Source of the DNA: Bacteroidota bacterium
GTDB lineage: Bacteria > Bacteroidota > Bacteroidia > J057
Direction of reading: 5' to 3'
Assembly (NCBI GenBank): GCA_004292985.1
Contig: RDXT01000647.1
Coordinates: 1-7,025 of the forward strand
DNA length: 7,025 nt
Below the pieces are notes generated by a model that was given only the letters and a program-made list of their open reading frames with translations, did no database searches and was not told where the DNA came from. The position numbers and the translations under genes are program-made. Shown piece by piece: positions 1 through 6,969 of this stretch (positions are counted from its first letter, which is position 1; each line of letters begins with the position of its first letter).

Positions 1-17
1 TCTCACATCTCACCTCT
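1..17 (-). repeat. AGAYRYN-type heptad repeat after the second permease stop (cut by window edge)
   Basis: On the coding strand the sequence reads AGAGGTG, AGATGTG, AGA, then the window ends. The first heptad begins inside the TAG stop codon of the permease. The same AGATGTG heptad follows the stop of the other permease (2578-2584), so this is probably the start of a similar array. Only two full units are visible, so the claim rests on the comparison with the other site. Confidence 0.5.
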
Positions 18-2436
18 AATCCTTCAGGCTGTTCACCGGATTGGCGAGGGCTGCCCGGACCGCTTGGAGGCTCACCGTCAGCAGGGTCACGCCGATGGCA
101 CCGAGGCCGGCAATAACAAACAGTCCTATGCTAATGTCGGTGCGGTAGCTGAAGTCCTGGAGCCACCAGTTCATGGCAGCCCAGGCGATGGGGGTAGCAA
201 TTACGATCGCGATGAGCACCAGCACAAAAAAGTCTTTTGAAAGCAGGCCCGTAATCTGGCCCAGGCTCGCACCCAGCACCTTACGGATGCCTATTTCCTT
301 GGTGCGCTGCTCGGTGGTGTAAGAAACCAGTCCCAGCAGGCCCAGAGAGGCAACAAAAATGGCAAAGAGGGCAAAGGCTGCCAGAATCTGGCCCATGCGC
401 TGCTCGCTGCGGTACATCGCATCGAAGGCATCGTCCATAAACTGGTAGCTGAAAGGCTGGCCGGTATTCATCTGGTTCCACTCGTTTTCGACAGCGGCGA
501 GGGTCGCAGGCAGGTCTTCGCTGCTCAGACGCAGGCAGACATAACCTCCGCTCTGGCCCAGTTGCATCACCACAGGACCAATCGCATCGCGCAGGGACTC
601 GAAATGAAAATCTTTGACTACCCCTACCACATTCATCGGTATCAACTCTTGTCCCTGGTCATTGATAAAGGTATAAATCTGCTTGCCCACAGGTGCGTCA
701 CCGAGGTTGAACATACGGACGGCGCTTTCATTGATCACGACGGCCTGCGAATCGCTGAGAAATTCCCGCGAAAAATTGCGGCCTTTGACAAGGTTCATCC
801 CCATCGTGGGTACATAGTCATGATCTACCTCCCAGAACTGGGTCAGCACAGCCTCTTCCTGGCGCACCGCGGGGGAAGGGAAAAGCGCAGTATTGCTGCG
901 GGCAGAAGATACCGGCAAAAACTCGGTCGAGGTGGCGGCACTTACACCGCTCATGCGCAGGGAACTTTCTTTAAATGCTTCGATACGGCTGCCCAGTGCA
1001 TTGACATTTTTGACAAGCAGTACCCGCTCTTTGTTGAAACCCAGCTCTTTGCTTCGGATAAAATTCATCTGGCGATACACGACCATAGTGCCCGCAATCA
1101 GCACGATCGAAGCCGTAAACTGAAACACCACCAGCGCGCTGCGCAGGAAACCGCCTCCGCCTTTGGCCAGTTTACCCCGCAATACCGCAATCGGCTGAAA
1201 GGAAGAGAGGAAAAACGCCGGATAGCTGCCTGCCATCAGGCCGGTTAAGATGACCAGGCCCAGCAAAATCACCAGAAACCAGGGATTGCTCAGGATAAAA
1301 AAGGGCATTTCTTTGCCCGAAACTTCATTAAACCAGGGTAGCAGCAGGCGCGAAGCTACCAGAGACAAGGCCAGTGCGATCAGGCTCAGCAGCACCGACT
1401 CGGCCAGAAACTGCCCGATCAGGCTCCCTTTGGCCGAACCAAGCACCTTGCGGATGCCTACCTCCCGCGCGCGACCTGCCGAGCGGGCCGTGGAGAGGTT
1501 CATAAAATTGACGCAGGCAATCAGCAGTACAAATAGGGCAACGGCAGAAAAGAGATATACATATTGAATGCTGCCATTGGGCGACATCTCGGCGATCCGC
1601 TGCGAGCGCAGGTGAATATCCGACATCGGCATCAGGGACATCAAAAGGGTGCTTCCCGACGCGCGAAACTCATCGAGGCTCTGGTTCAGGATCGCTTTGA
1701 TCTGAGGCCCCGCATAGTTTTGCAGCACCACATCCATCTGACTATCAAGCCATTGGGCATCTTTGGCGTCCTTCAGCAGCAGGTAGGTATTAAAATTATT
1801 GCTCAGCCAGTTGTTTGCGCGGCTTTCCTCATAGCTGGCCATAGACAGGAACATCCGCGAGCGGATATGGGAGTTGTGCGGAAAATCGCGCATCACACCC
1901 GTTACCCGATACACCTGGTCGTCATTCAAAACCAGGCTTTCGCCCAGCACGTCTGTGCGGTCAAAGTATTTTTTGGCGGCGCTTTCGGTCAGCACCAGGG
2001 TTTGCGGATCGCGCAGGGCTGTTTGGGGGTTACCTGCAATCAGTTCGAAGCTAAATACCTCAAATACAGAGGAATCCACATAACTCACATCCTCCTCGGT
2101 GAGGTTCTGATCTCCTTTTTTCACCTGAAAGCTGCCCCGCTGCCGGAATCGCACCATCTTCTCCACCTGGGGATAGTCTTTCAGAATGGAAGGCCCTGCA
2201 GCATCGCTCACCACGGCCAGCGACATTTCCTCGCCACCGAAGTGCACATCCGAGTTGACGCGGTAGATCCGCTCCGCTTTTTCATGAAAGCGGTCGTAAC
2301 TCAGTTCATCCCACACGTACATCAGCATCAGCAGGCAGCAGGTCAGTCCCATCGCCAGACCGAGGATGTTGATCAGAGAGAAACCCTTGCTTTTCAGCAG
2401 GTTACGGAAGGCAATGAGGAAATAGTTGCGAAGCAT
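16..2436 (-). CDS. ABC exporter permease, MacB/FtsX type, double-length (second of two paralogs)
   Basis: This 806-residue inner-membrane permease has the same architecture as the upstream paralog. The first helix is at about 19-41 and a periplasmic core at about 45-288 ('VTGVMRDFPHNSHIRSRMF' at 178-196). A four-helix block follows ('YVYLFSAVALFVLLIACVNF' at 292-311, then about 338-366, 380-410 and 431-454). A second periplasmic domain spans about 460-675 ('NVVGVVKDFHFESLRDAIGP'), and three helices lie at about 682-706, 735-757 and 768-790. The coupling segments 'REVGIRKVLGSAKGS' (about 324-338) and 'KEIGIRKVLGASLGQ' (about 713-727) are intact in both halves. It ends 'NPVNSLKD', matching 'NPAESLKE' of the paralog, so the protein is complete. 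It is the last gene of the cluster in the window, 150 bp after the first permease, with no ATPase of its own; it presumably uses the product of 4990-5667. The ATG at 2436 is supported by paralog alignment. Heptad arrays flank it on both sides: CTG type before the start and AGA type after the stop. The substrate is unknown. Confidence 0.94.
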   Translation of the reverse strand: MLRNYFLIAFRNLLKSKGFSLINILGLAMGLTCCLLMLMYVWDELSYDRFHEKAERIYRVNSDVHFGGEEMSLAVVSDAAGPSILKDYPQVEKMVRFRQRGSFQVKKGDQNLTEEDVSYVDSSVFEVFSFELIAGNPQTALRDPQTLVLTESAAKKYFDRTDVLGESLVLNDDQVYRVTGVMRDFPHNSHIRSRMFLSMASYEESRANNWLSNNFNTYLLLKDAKDAQWLDSQMDVVLQNYAGPQIKAILNQSLDEFRASGSTLLMSLMPMSDIHLRSQRIAEMSPNGSIQYVYLFSAVALFVLLIACVNFMNLSTARSAGRAREVGIRKVLGSAKGSLIGQFLAESVLLSLIALALSLVASRLLLPWFNEVSGKEMPFFILSNPWFLVILLGLVILTGLMAGSYPAFFLSSFQPIAVLRGKLAKGGGGFLRSALVVFQFTASIVLIAGTMVVYRQMNFIRSKELGFNKERVLLVKNVNALGSRIEAFKESSLRMSGVSAATSTEFLPVSSARSNTALFPSPAVRQEEAVLTQFWEVDHDYVPTMGMNLVKGRNFSREFLSDSQAVVINESAVRMFNLGDAPVGKQIYTFINDQGQELIPMNVVGVVKDFHFESLRDAIGPVVMQLGQSGGYVCLRLSSEDLPATLAAVENEWNQMNTGQPFSYQFMDDAFDAMYRSEQRMGQILAAFALFAIFVASLGLLGLVSYTTEQRTKEIGIRKVLGASLGQITGLLSKDFFVLVLIAIVIATPIAWAAMNWWLQDFSYRTDISIGLFVIAGLGAIGVTLLTVSLQAVRAALANPVNSLKD

Positions 2437-2445
2437 AAGAATCAG
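2348..2445 (-). repeat. 98-bp near-identical 5' block, copy in the second permease
   Basis: This block aligns without gaps to 4868-4965 (offset exactly 2520) with three mismatches, at 2408, 2413 and 2422. Positions 2348-2407 are a perfect 60-bp match. It covers about the first 30 codons, the start codon and the first upstream heptad. Similarity falls abruptly just inside the gene, beyond residue 32. Confidence 0.9.
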
Positions 2446-2487
2446 GTTACAGGGATCAGTTTACAGGGAACAGTTTACAGGGTTCAA
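2439..2487 (-). repeat. CTGNNNN heptanucleotide array directly before the second permease start
   Basis: On the coding strand seven units run into the start codon: TTGAACC, CTGTAAA, CTGTTCC, CTGTAAA, CTGATCC, CTGTAAC, CTGATTC, then TT and ATG. CTGTAAN units alternate with CTGNNCC-like units, giving a 14-bp higher-order period. The array takes the place where a ribosome binding site would be and contains no Shine-Dalgarno sequence. A shorter array of the same type precedes the first permease. Confidence 0.85.
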
Positions 2488-2491
2488 AATC

Positions 2492-2519
2492 GCGGTCGCT
2501 GAGCTTGTCGAAGCGCCGC
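2492..2519 (-). repeat. REP-like imperfect hairpin in the spacer between the permeases
   Basis: On the coding strand the arms GCGG-CGCT and AGCG-(A)-CCGC can form an eight-base-pair stem with one bulged A around an 11-base loop; an alternative inner stem is GCTT-CGAC-AAGC. It lies between the two heptad arrays of the 150-bp spacer. The core CTTCGACAAGCTCAG resembles, from memory, a motif that recurs in intergenic regions of many bacterial genomes as REP-like repeats. Only a four-T run follows the stem after two or three bases (GATTTTG), so at best it is a weak attenuator, not a clear intrinsic terminator. Confidence 0.5.
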
Positions 2520-2521
2520 CA

Positions 2522-2584
2522 AACTCCTCCAGTCTTGTATCTTACGTCTTGCGTCTTGTATCTTGCGTCTAACATCTCACATCT
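2522..2584 (-). repeat. AGAYRYN heptanucleotide tandem array after the first permease stop
   Basis: Read on the coding strand, starting two bases after the TAG stop of the first permease, the units are AGATGTG, AGATGTT, AGACGCA, AGATACA, AGACGCA, AGACGTA, AGATACA, AGACTGG and a decayed AGGAGTT. The period is exactly seven throughout. Positions 1-3 are AGA in the first eight units; position 4 is always a pyrimidine; the remaining positions vary. AGACGCA and AGATACA each occur twice. Heptanucleotide intergenic repeats are known in heterocystous cyanobacteria (STRR sequences). Whether this set has a role here is unknown. Confidence 0.85.
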
Positions 2585-2586
2585 AA

Positions 2587-4956
2587 CTACATCTCCTTCA
2601 GGCTCTCCGCCGGATTGATCATCGCCACCCGCGCAGCCTGCACGCCCACACTTAAAAAAGTAAGCGTCATTGCTGCAAAGCCAGCCAGGACAAAAACCCA
2701 GGCATAGAGTTCGATGCGATAGGCAAAATGTTGTAGCCACTCATGCATTGCCCATCCCGCAGCAGGCAGCGCCAGCAACAAGGAAAGTGCGGTCAGTACC
2801 AGAAACTCTCTGGAAGTCAGCGCGATCAGTTGGCTGATGTTCGCGCCCATTACCTTTCGGATTCCGATCTCTTTGGTGCGGGTTTCTGCGCTGTAGGTAG
2901 CCAGCCCCAGCAGACCGAGGCAGGAAATTAAGATCGCCAGCAGGGTAAATCCTCCGAAAATGACTTCAGAAATGCGCTCCTGCTCGTAGAGTTGCTCGTA
3001 GTCCGCTTCCAGAAAATGGGTTTCTATGGGGTAGCCCTCACTATATTGCTGGGCGAGTTGTCTCAGTACTCCCAATGCGCTTTCGCTTTGCCCCGGATGT
3101 GTACGCACGAGCAGATAATCTGTCTCCGAAGGCCGCACTTTTATGACAGCAGGCTCAATTTTGTCGCTTAGCCCGGAAAAATGAAAGTCTTTGACTACGC
3201 CAATGATGCTGCCTTTTACACCATAATCGAAGGTTTTGCCGATCGGATCCGTAAGCTCCAGCCGCCGCACCGCTTCTTCGTTTAAGATAAAATTAAAGGT
3301 GTCGCCGGGTATATCGCGGGAAAAACTGCGCCCCAGAGCCATTTCGGCCCCCATCGTTTCAATAAAGTCATAATCTGCATCAAAATAGCTGAGATTAAGC
3401 TCCTTGCCTGTGCTTTTCCCTTCTATTTGTAAGCGCCGGATGCCGCTGCTGCCCACCCATTTGAAAGGCATGCTGTAAAAGTTGGTGCTGCTCACCGATT
3501 CGATGGCCGGGTATTTCAGCAATTCCTCCCGCACTACCGGATAGTTTTTTTTCAGGCCCCCCTTCATGTGCACATACAGAACAGGACTCGTATCAATCCC
3601 CAGTTTTGCATGGCTCATAAACTGTAGCTGAAGGTAGATAATCACTACCGAAACGGACATCAGTACCGAAAGGGATACCTGTACAACAACGAGGGCTTTG
3701 CGCATCTGCCCCCCACCGGACCTGCGCGGGGTTTCTCCCCTGAAGGCTTTTACCGGAAGGTAAGACGACAAAACAAAGGCCGGATAACTACCTGATAATA
3801 AACCAGTTAATATCAGCCCTCCGATAAACAGCGCCCAAAATTGCAGGGTTTCATACGGGAGCGAAATGGGTTTTCCGATCAGGTCGCCAAAGGCAGGCAG
3901 AAGCATTCTGACCAGAAAAACAGCCAGCACTCCCGAAAGGGCCACCAGTAAAAAGGATTCACCTAAAAACTGCGCAATCAACTGAATCCGGCTCGCACCG
4001 ACAGCCTTGCGCAATCCTACTTCCTTCGCTCTTTTAATGGCGCGCGCGGTGGACAGATTGATAAAATTCAGGCAGCCTAGCAGCAAAACCACACATGCCA
4101 GTGCTATAAAAAAGCGCACATAGCGGATATCGCCCCGTTTGCCAAAGTCCGTATTAAAATCAAAGGCAGACTGAAGGTGAATCCCGGACAGGGGCTGCAT
4201 GTAGAACTTTACCCCAGAGGCCCCGAATTTCTCCCCGGCATAGCCGCCCAGTTTTTCGCTGAGCCCCGCTTCGGCAGTAGGGTCCTGAAGCTGCACATAG
4301 GTATAAAATGCGTTTGCCCCCCATCCTTCCAGATTCGCGCCGTAGTTTTTGACAAATTCAAACGGAATCACAAAATCGAATCTCAGGTGCGAGCGGGCAG
4401 GGATGTCGTACAGTACACCCGTAACCTGCAAAGGATGTTCCCGGTTGATTGTCAAGGTTTTACCTATCGGATTTTCTTCCCCGAAATACTTTTTCGCAAA
4501 GCTCTCTGTCAGCACAATGGAATTGGGACTGGCCAGCGCCTGCTGTGCATTGCCCCTGACAAACCCGAACGTAAACATCTCAAACAGCGCAGGCTCCGCG
4601 TATATCCCGCCAGATTCATCAAAGCTGGTCTGCTCATGGCTCACGAGCATAGGCCCCCATAAAGCGAAGCGGGTCGCGTTTTTTACCTCCGGAAACTCGC
4701 TTTTCATACTGGCTGCCAGCGGGGCAGGCGTTCTTCCGACCTTATACCAAACGCCGTTCTGCTCCTGGTGCTGCGCCACCCGGTACAAGGTGTGGTAATT
4801 GTCATTAAAGCGGTCAAACCCCAGCTCACATGAAACATAGGCCAGAATGAGCATGCACACAGTCAACCCCATCGCCAGACCGAGGATGTTGATCAGAGAG
4901 AAACCCTTGCTTTTCAGCAGGTTACGGGAGGCGATGAGGAAGTAGTTGCGAAGCAT
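2587..4956 (-). CDS. ABC exporter permease, MacB/FtsX type, double-length (first of two paralogs)
   Basis: This 789-residue inner-membrane permease consists of two MacB-like units in one chain. The first transmembrane helix (about 19-42) is followed by a MacB periplasmic-core-like domain (about 50-275, with 'VTGVLYDIPARSHLRFDFV' at 178-196). Next come helices at about 280-300, 325-353, 371-397 and 419-442, then a second periplasmic region (about 445-655, with 'IIGVVKDFHFSGLSDKIEP'), and finally helices at about 663-688, 714-735 and 749-772. That makes about eight helices. Cytoplasmic coupling segments 'KEVGLRKAVGAS' (311-322) and 'KEIGIRKVMGAN' (695-706) are repeated, one per unit, and should contact the ATPase. 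The length matches the Bacteroidota double permeases and is well above the four-helix MacB core. It is likely fed by the ATPase encoded just upstream. The ATG at 4956 is supported by the match of its N-terminus to the paralog at 16-2436. No Shine-Dalgarno is present; a heptad array abuts the start. About the first 33 codons are nearly identical in DNA to those of the paralog, after which the two diverge sharply. Confidence 0.94.
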   Translation of the reverse strand: MLRNYFLIASRNLLKSKGFSLINILGLAMGLTVCMLILAYVSCELGFDRFNDNYHTLYRVAQHQEQNGVWYKVGRTPAPLAASMKSEFPEVKNATRFALWGPMLVSHEQTSFDESGGIYAEPALFEMFTFGFVRGNAQQALASPNSIVLTESFAKKYFGEENPIGKTLTINREHPLQVTGVLYDIPARSHLRFDFVIPFEFVKNYGANLEGWGANAFYTYVQLQDPTAEAGLSEKLGGYAGEKFGASGVKFYMQPLSGIHLQSAFDFNTDFGKRGDIRYVRFFIALACVVLLLGCLNFINLSTARAIKRAKEVGLRKAVGASRIQLIAQFLGESFLLVALSGVLAVFLVRMLLPAFGDLIGKPISLPYETLQFWALFIGGLILTGLLSGSYPAFVLSSYLPVKAFRGETPRRSGGGQMRKALVVVQVSLSVLMSVSVVIIYLQLQFMSHAKLGIDTSPVLYVHMKGGLKKNYPVVREELLKYPAIESVSSTNFYSMPFKWVGSSGIRRLQIEGKSTGKELNLSYFDADYDFIETMGAEMALGRSFSRDIPGDTFNFILNEEAVRRLELTDPIGKTFDYGVKGSIIGVVKDFHFSGLSDKIEPAVIKVRPSETDYLLVRTHPGQSESALGVLRQLAQQYSEGYPIETHFLEADYEQLYEQERISEVIFGGFTLLAILISCLGLLGLATYSAETRTKEIGIRKVMGANISQLIALTSREFLVLTALSLLLALPAAGWAMHEWLQHFAYRIELYAWVFVLAGFAAMTLTFLSVGVQAARVAMINPAESLKEM

Positions 4957-4965
4957 AAGAATCAG
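4868..4965 (-). repeat. 98-bp near-identical 5' block, copy in the first permease
   Basis: This is the partner of 2348-2445. The three mismatches include two synonymous changes (codons 5 and 8) and one amino-acid change (Phe in the second permease, Ser here, at residue 10). Codons 11-30 are identical at every position, including all third bases, while the codons just after residue 32 differ widely. Confidence 0.9.
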
Positions 4966-4993
4966 TTTACAGGGAACAGGTTACAGGGTTCAG
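4959..4993 (-). repeat. CTGNNNN heptanucleotide array spanning the ATPase-permease junction
   Basis: On the coding strand the five units are CTGAACC, CTGTAAC, CTGTTCC, CTGTAAA, CTGATTC, followed by TT and the ATG of the first permease. The TGA stop of the ATPase is part of the first unit, so the array fills the whole 33-bp spacer. Because seven is not a multiple of three, the TAA and TGA triplets in the units fall in all three forward frames. No Shine-Dalgarno is present. Confidence 0.85.
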
Positions 4994-5667
4994 GAGAGGA
5001 TATTTTCCAGCACGACCTGGCCGTCGAGCATGCGGATGATGCGGTGGCTGTAGCGGGCGTCGTGCTCGGAGTGGGTCACCATAATCACGGTCGTGCCGGC
5101 ATTGTTGAGGTCGGTGAGCATCTGCATCACCTCGTTGCCGTTGGCAGAGTCGAGGTTACCCGTAGGTTCGTCGGCGAGGATCAGCTTGGGGTTGTTCACC
5201 ACCGCGCGGGCGACGGCGACCCTTTGCTGCTGGCCCCCGGAGAGCTGCTGCGGGAAGTGGTTGCGGCGGTGCATGATCTGCATTTTGTCCAGCACCTCTT
5301 CCACGCGCTTTTTGCGGTCTGCCGCTTTTACGCCGACATAGAGCAGCGGGAGCTCCACGTTTTCAAACACGGTCAGTTCGTCGATCAGGTTAAAGCTCTG
5401 GAAGACAAAGCCGATGTTGTTTTTGCGCAGGTGGGCGCGCTGACGCTCATTATAGCCTACAACCTCTTCGCTATCAAATAAATAGCTACCTGTGTCTGCG
5501 TTATCAATGAGGCCGAGAATATTCAGCAGGGTGGACTTGCCGCAGCCCGAAGGGCCCATGATGGCGACAAATTCTCCTTTTTTTACCTCAAGTGCCACTT
5601 TGTTCAGGGCAACGGTTTCTACCTCTTCTGTGCGGTAGATTTTTTCGAGGTCTTTGATTTTGAGCAT
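4990..5667 (-). CDS. ABC transporter ATP-binding protein, MacB/LolD/FtsE-like
   Basis: This 225-residue cytoplasmic ATPase should dimerise and drive the neighbouring permeases by ATP hydrolysis. All nucleotide-binding elements are intact: Walker A GPSGCGKST (38-46), Q-loop Q90 in 'GFVFQSFNLI', signature LSGGQQQR (142-149), Walker B 'LILADE' with catalytic E167 (162-167), D-loop NLDS (171-174) and switch histidine H199. The 'FVFQSFNLIDELTVFENVELPL' type of sequence after the Q-loop is characteristic of the MacB/LolD export branch rather than of nutrient importers. The length equals that of a stand-alone single-domain family member, so there is no fused permease as in Escherichia coli MacB. The ATG at 5667 gives the standard 'MLKIKDLEKIY' N-terminus; no Shine-Dalgarno is seen. 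It lies 44 bp after the adaptor and 33 bp before the first permease. Its TGA stop (4990-4992) lies inside the first heptad of the CTGNNNN repeat array that leads to the next gene. The family call is very secure; the substrate is unknown. Confidence 0.96.
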   Translation of the reverse strand: MLKIKDLEKIYRTEEVETVALNKVALEVKKGEFVAIMGPSGCGKSTLLNILGLIDNADTGSYLFDSEEVVGYNERQRAHLRKNNIGFVFQSFNLIDELTVFENVELPLLYVGVKAADRKKRVEEVLDKMQIMHRRNHFPQQLSGGQQQRVAVARAVVNNPKLILADEPTGNLDSANGNEVMQMLTDLNNAGTTVIMVTHSEHDARYSHRIIRMLDGQVVLENILS

Positions 5668-5711
5668 ATGCGAAAGGTTGGAATTGAAAAATGGAGTGAG
5701 AGTAGTCGTGT

Positions 5712-6968
5712 TTATTCGCCCTTAATGATGAGCTCCTGTTTGTCTTCGTAGCCCGCGTAGCTGGAGGTTACGACCCTATCGCCGGGTTCCACACCGCTGA
5801 GTACTTCATAAAAGTCGGGGCTTTGGCGGCCAAGCTGGATTTCACTGCGGTAGGCTTTGTTTCCCGAAGCATCTACTTTAAATATCCAGTTGCCACCTGT
5901 TTGCTGGTAAAATGCGCCACGGGGCAGCAGCACCGCTTCTGTCTCATCGCTCAGCGCGAGGCGCACCTGCAAGGTCTGACCCCGGCGGATGCCCTGCGGC
6001 ACATCGGAAACAAACTCCAGGTCCACCTGAAAGCGGCCATTATTTACCTGGCTGTAGATTTTGCTCACCCGCAGCGCATACGATTTACCATCGAAGGTAA
6101 ATTCGCCCGGCAGGCCCACAAAAATCCGCGCAATGTAGTGCTCATCTATATCCGCCCGCACCTTAAACCCGCTCATCACATCGAGCTGGCCCAGGCGCTC
6201 GCCACGGGTTTTCGACTCGCCGATTTCGGCATCGAGCGAGGTGAGCTGGCCCGCCACCGGGGCACGCACCGTGAGGTCGCCCGCTTTCTTGCGCATCAGT
6301 TGCAGGGCAGACTGCATGCGGTCGAGCGACTGCTGCATCTGCTTCAGTTGGGTATTCATGCTGATCGAATCCTGGATACGGGTGCGCTCAGCCAGTTCTT
6401 TGCGGCGTTTCTGATATTTGTACAGGTTTTCGGAAGAGCGGAAGGGCTGCTCGGCCACTACCTTCTGGTCGTAAAGTTCTTTGTTCATCAGATACACCCG
6501 CTCGGCTTCGGTCAGGGCATTGTCCACATCGGCGAGTTGGTATTGCTGCGAAATGCTGTTTTGCTCGGACAGGTTGCGGGTATTCTGCATATTGGTAATC
6601 AGGTCAAATACGGCAGTCTCCCGGTTGGCGAGGTCCAGTTCCAGGTCGGTATTGGAAAGCTTCAGAATCGCCTGGTCCTTTTGCAGCATCGCGCCGTCTT
6701 CCACAAAAATCTCCTCTACCCGTCCTCCTTCTACCGCATCGAGGTAAATGGTCGTAACAGGCAACACCACGCCATTGATCGTGATAAACTCGCGGAAAGG
6801 CCCCCGGCGCACATCGCTTACGGTAATCCGTTCACTTTCGACATTCAGTCGCGCGCCACCGGAAGTGGAATAAAAAGCTGCCACAATCAGCAGCAAAATG
6901 GCAATACCCCCCCCAACGGCAGCGAGGGTACGGGTGTTAAATCGGGATTTTTTTACAGGTCTGTCCAT
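5712..6968 (-). CDS. HlyD/MacA-type periplasmic adaptor (membrane fusion protein) of an ABC exporter
   Basis: This 418-residue protein is likely the periplasmic adaptor that links the inner-membrane ABC exporter to an outer-membrane channel. Residues 1-13 are basic and residues 15-33 are a hydrophobic anchor. There is no lipobox cysteine, so it should stay membrane-anchored by its N-terminus. Residues about 68-107 form the first half of a biotinyl-lipoyl-like domain ('GGRVEEIFVEDGAMLQKDQA'). Residues about 108-230 are rich in Q, E, K and L, consistent with a long alpha-helical coiled-coil hairpin. Residues 232-263 ('LTVRAPVAGQLTSLDAEIGE') close the lipoyl domain, about 266-340 fit the beta-barrel, and about 345-418 fit the membrane-proximal domain ('GVEPGDRVVTSSYAGYED'). 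The length is normal for MacA-like adaptors. The ATG at 6968 puts the basic stretch just before the anchor, so the start is convincing; no Shine-Dalgarno is visible. It is the first gene of the cluster, 44 bp upstream of the ATPase. A G8 run at codons 18-21 is a possible slippage site. An RND-type adaptor is the alternative, but the ABC neighbours favour ABC export. Confidence 0.9.
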   Translation of the reverse strand: MDRPVKKSRFNTRTLAAVGGGIAILLLIVAAFYSTSGGARLNVESERITVSDVRRGPFREFITINGVVLPVTTIYLDAVEGGRVEEIFVEDGAMLQKDQAILKLSNTDLELDLANRETAVFDLITNMQNTRNLSEQNSISQQYQLADVDNALTEAERVYLMNKELYDQKVVAEQPFRSSENLYKYQKRRKELAERTRIQDSISMNTQLKQMQQSLDRMQSALQLMRKKAGDLTVRAPVAGQLTSLDAEIGESKTRGERLGQLDVMSGFKVRADIDEHYIARIFVGLPGEFTFDGKSYALRVSKIYSQVNNGRFQVDLEFVSDVPQGIRRGQTLQVRLALSDETEAVLLPRGAFYQQTGGNWIFKVDASGNKAYRSEIQLGRQSPDFYEVLSGVEPGDRVVTSSYAGYEDKQELIIKGE

Positions 6969-6969
6969 G

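Noticed and set aside
1564..2502. Plus-strand open frame of 312 codons opposite the second permease
   Set aside because: It is antisense to a well-supported permease and has a His- and Gln-rich shadow composition; no family features are seen.
2456..2740. Minus-strand 94-codon frame overlapping the end of the first permease and the spacer
   Set aside because: It runs out of frame through the 3' end of the permease and then translates the AGA heptads as low-complexity sequence. It has no coding features.
3545..3552. A8 run with an A-AAA-AAC slippery sequence in the first permease
   Set aside because: It reads as normal Lys-Lys-Asn codons inside the second periplasmic domain, and the full-length frame continues with conserved motifs. 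There is no sign of programmed frameshifting.
5668..5711. Possible heptad repeats in the adaptor-ATPase spacer
   Set aside because: Units such as CATTTTT and CAATTCC can be lined up on the coding strand, but the period is not maintained beyond two units. I see no convincing repeat, ribosome binding site or terminator in these 44 bases.
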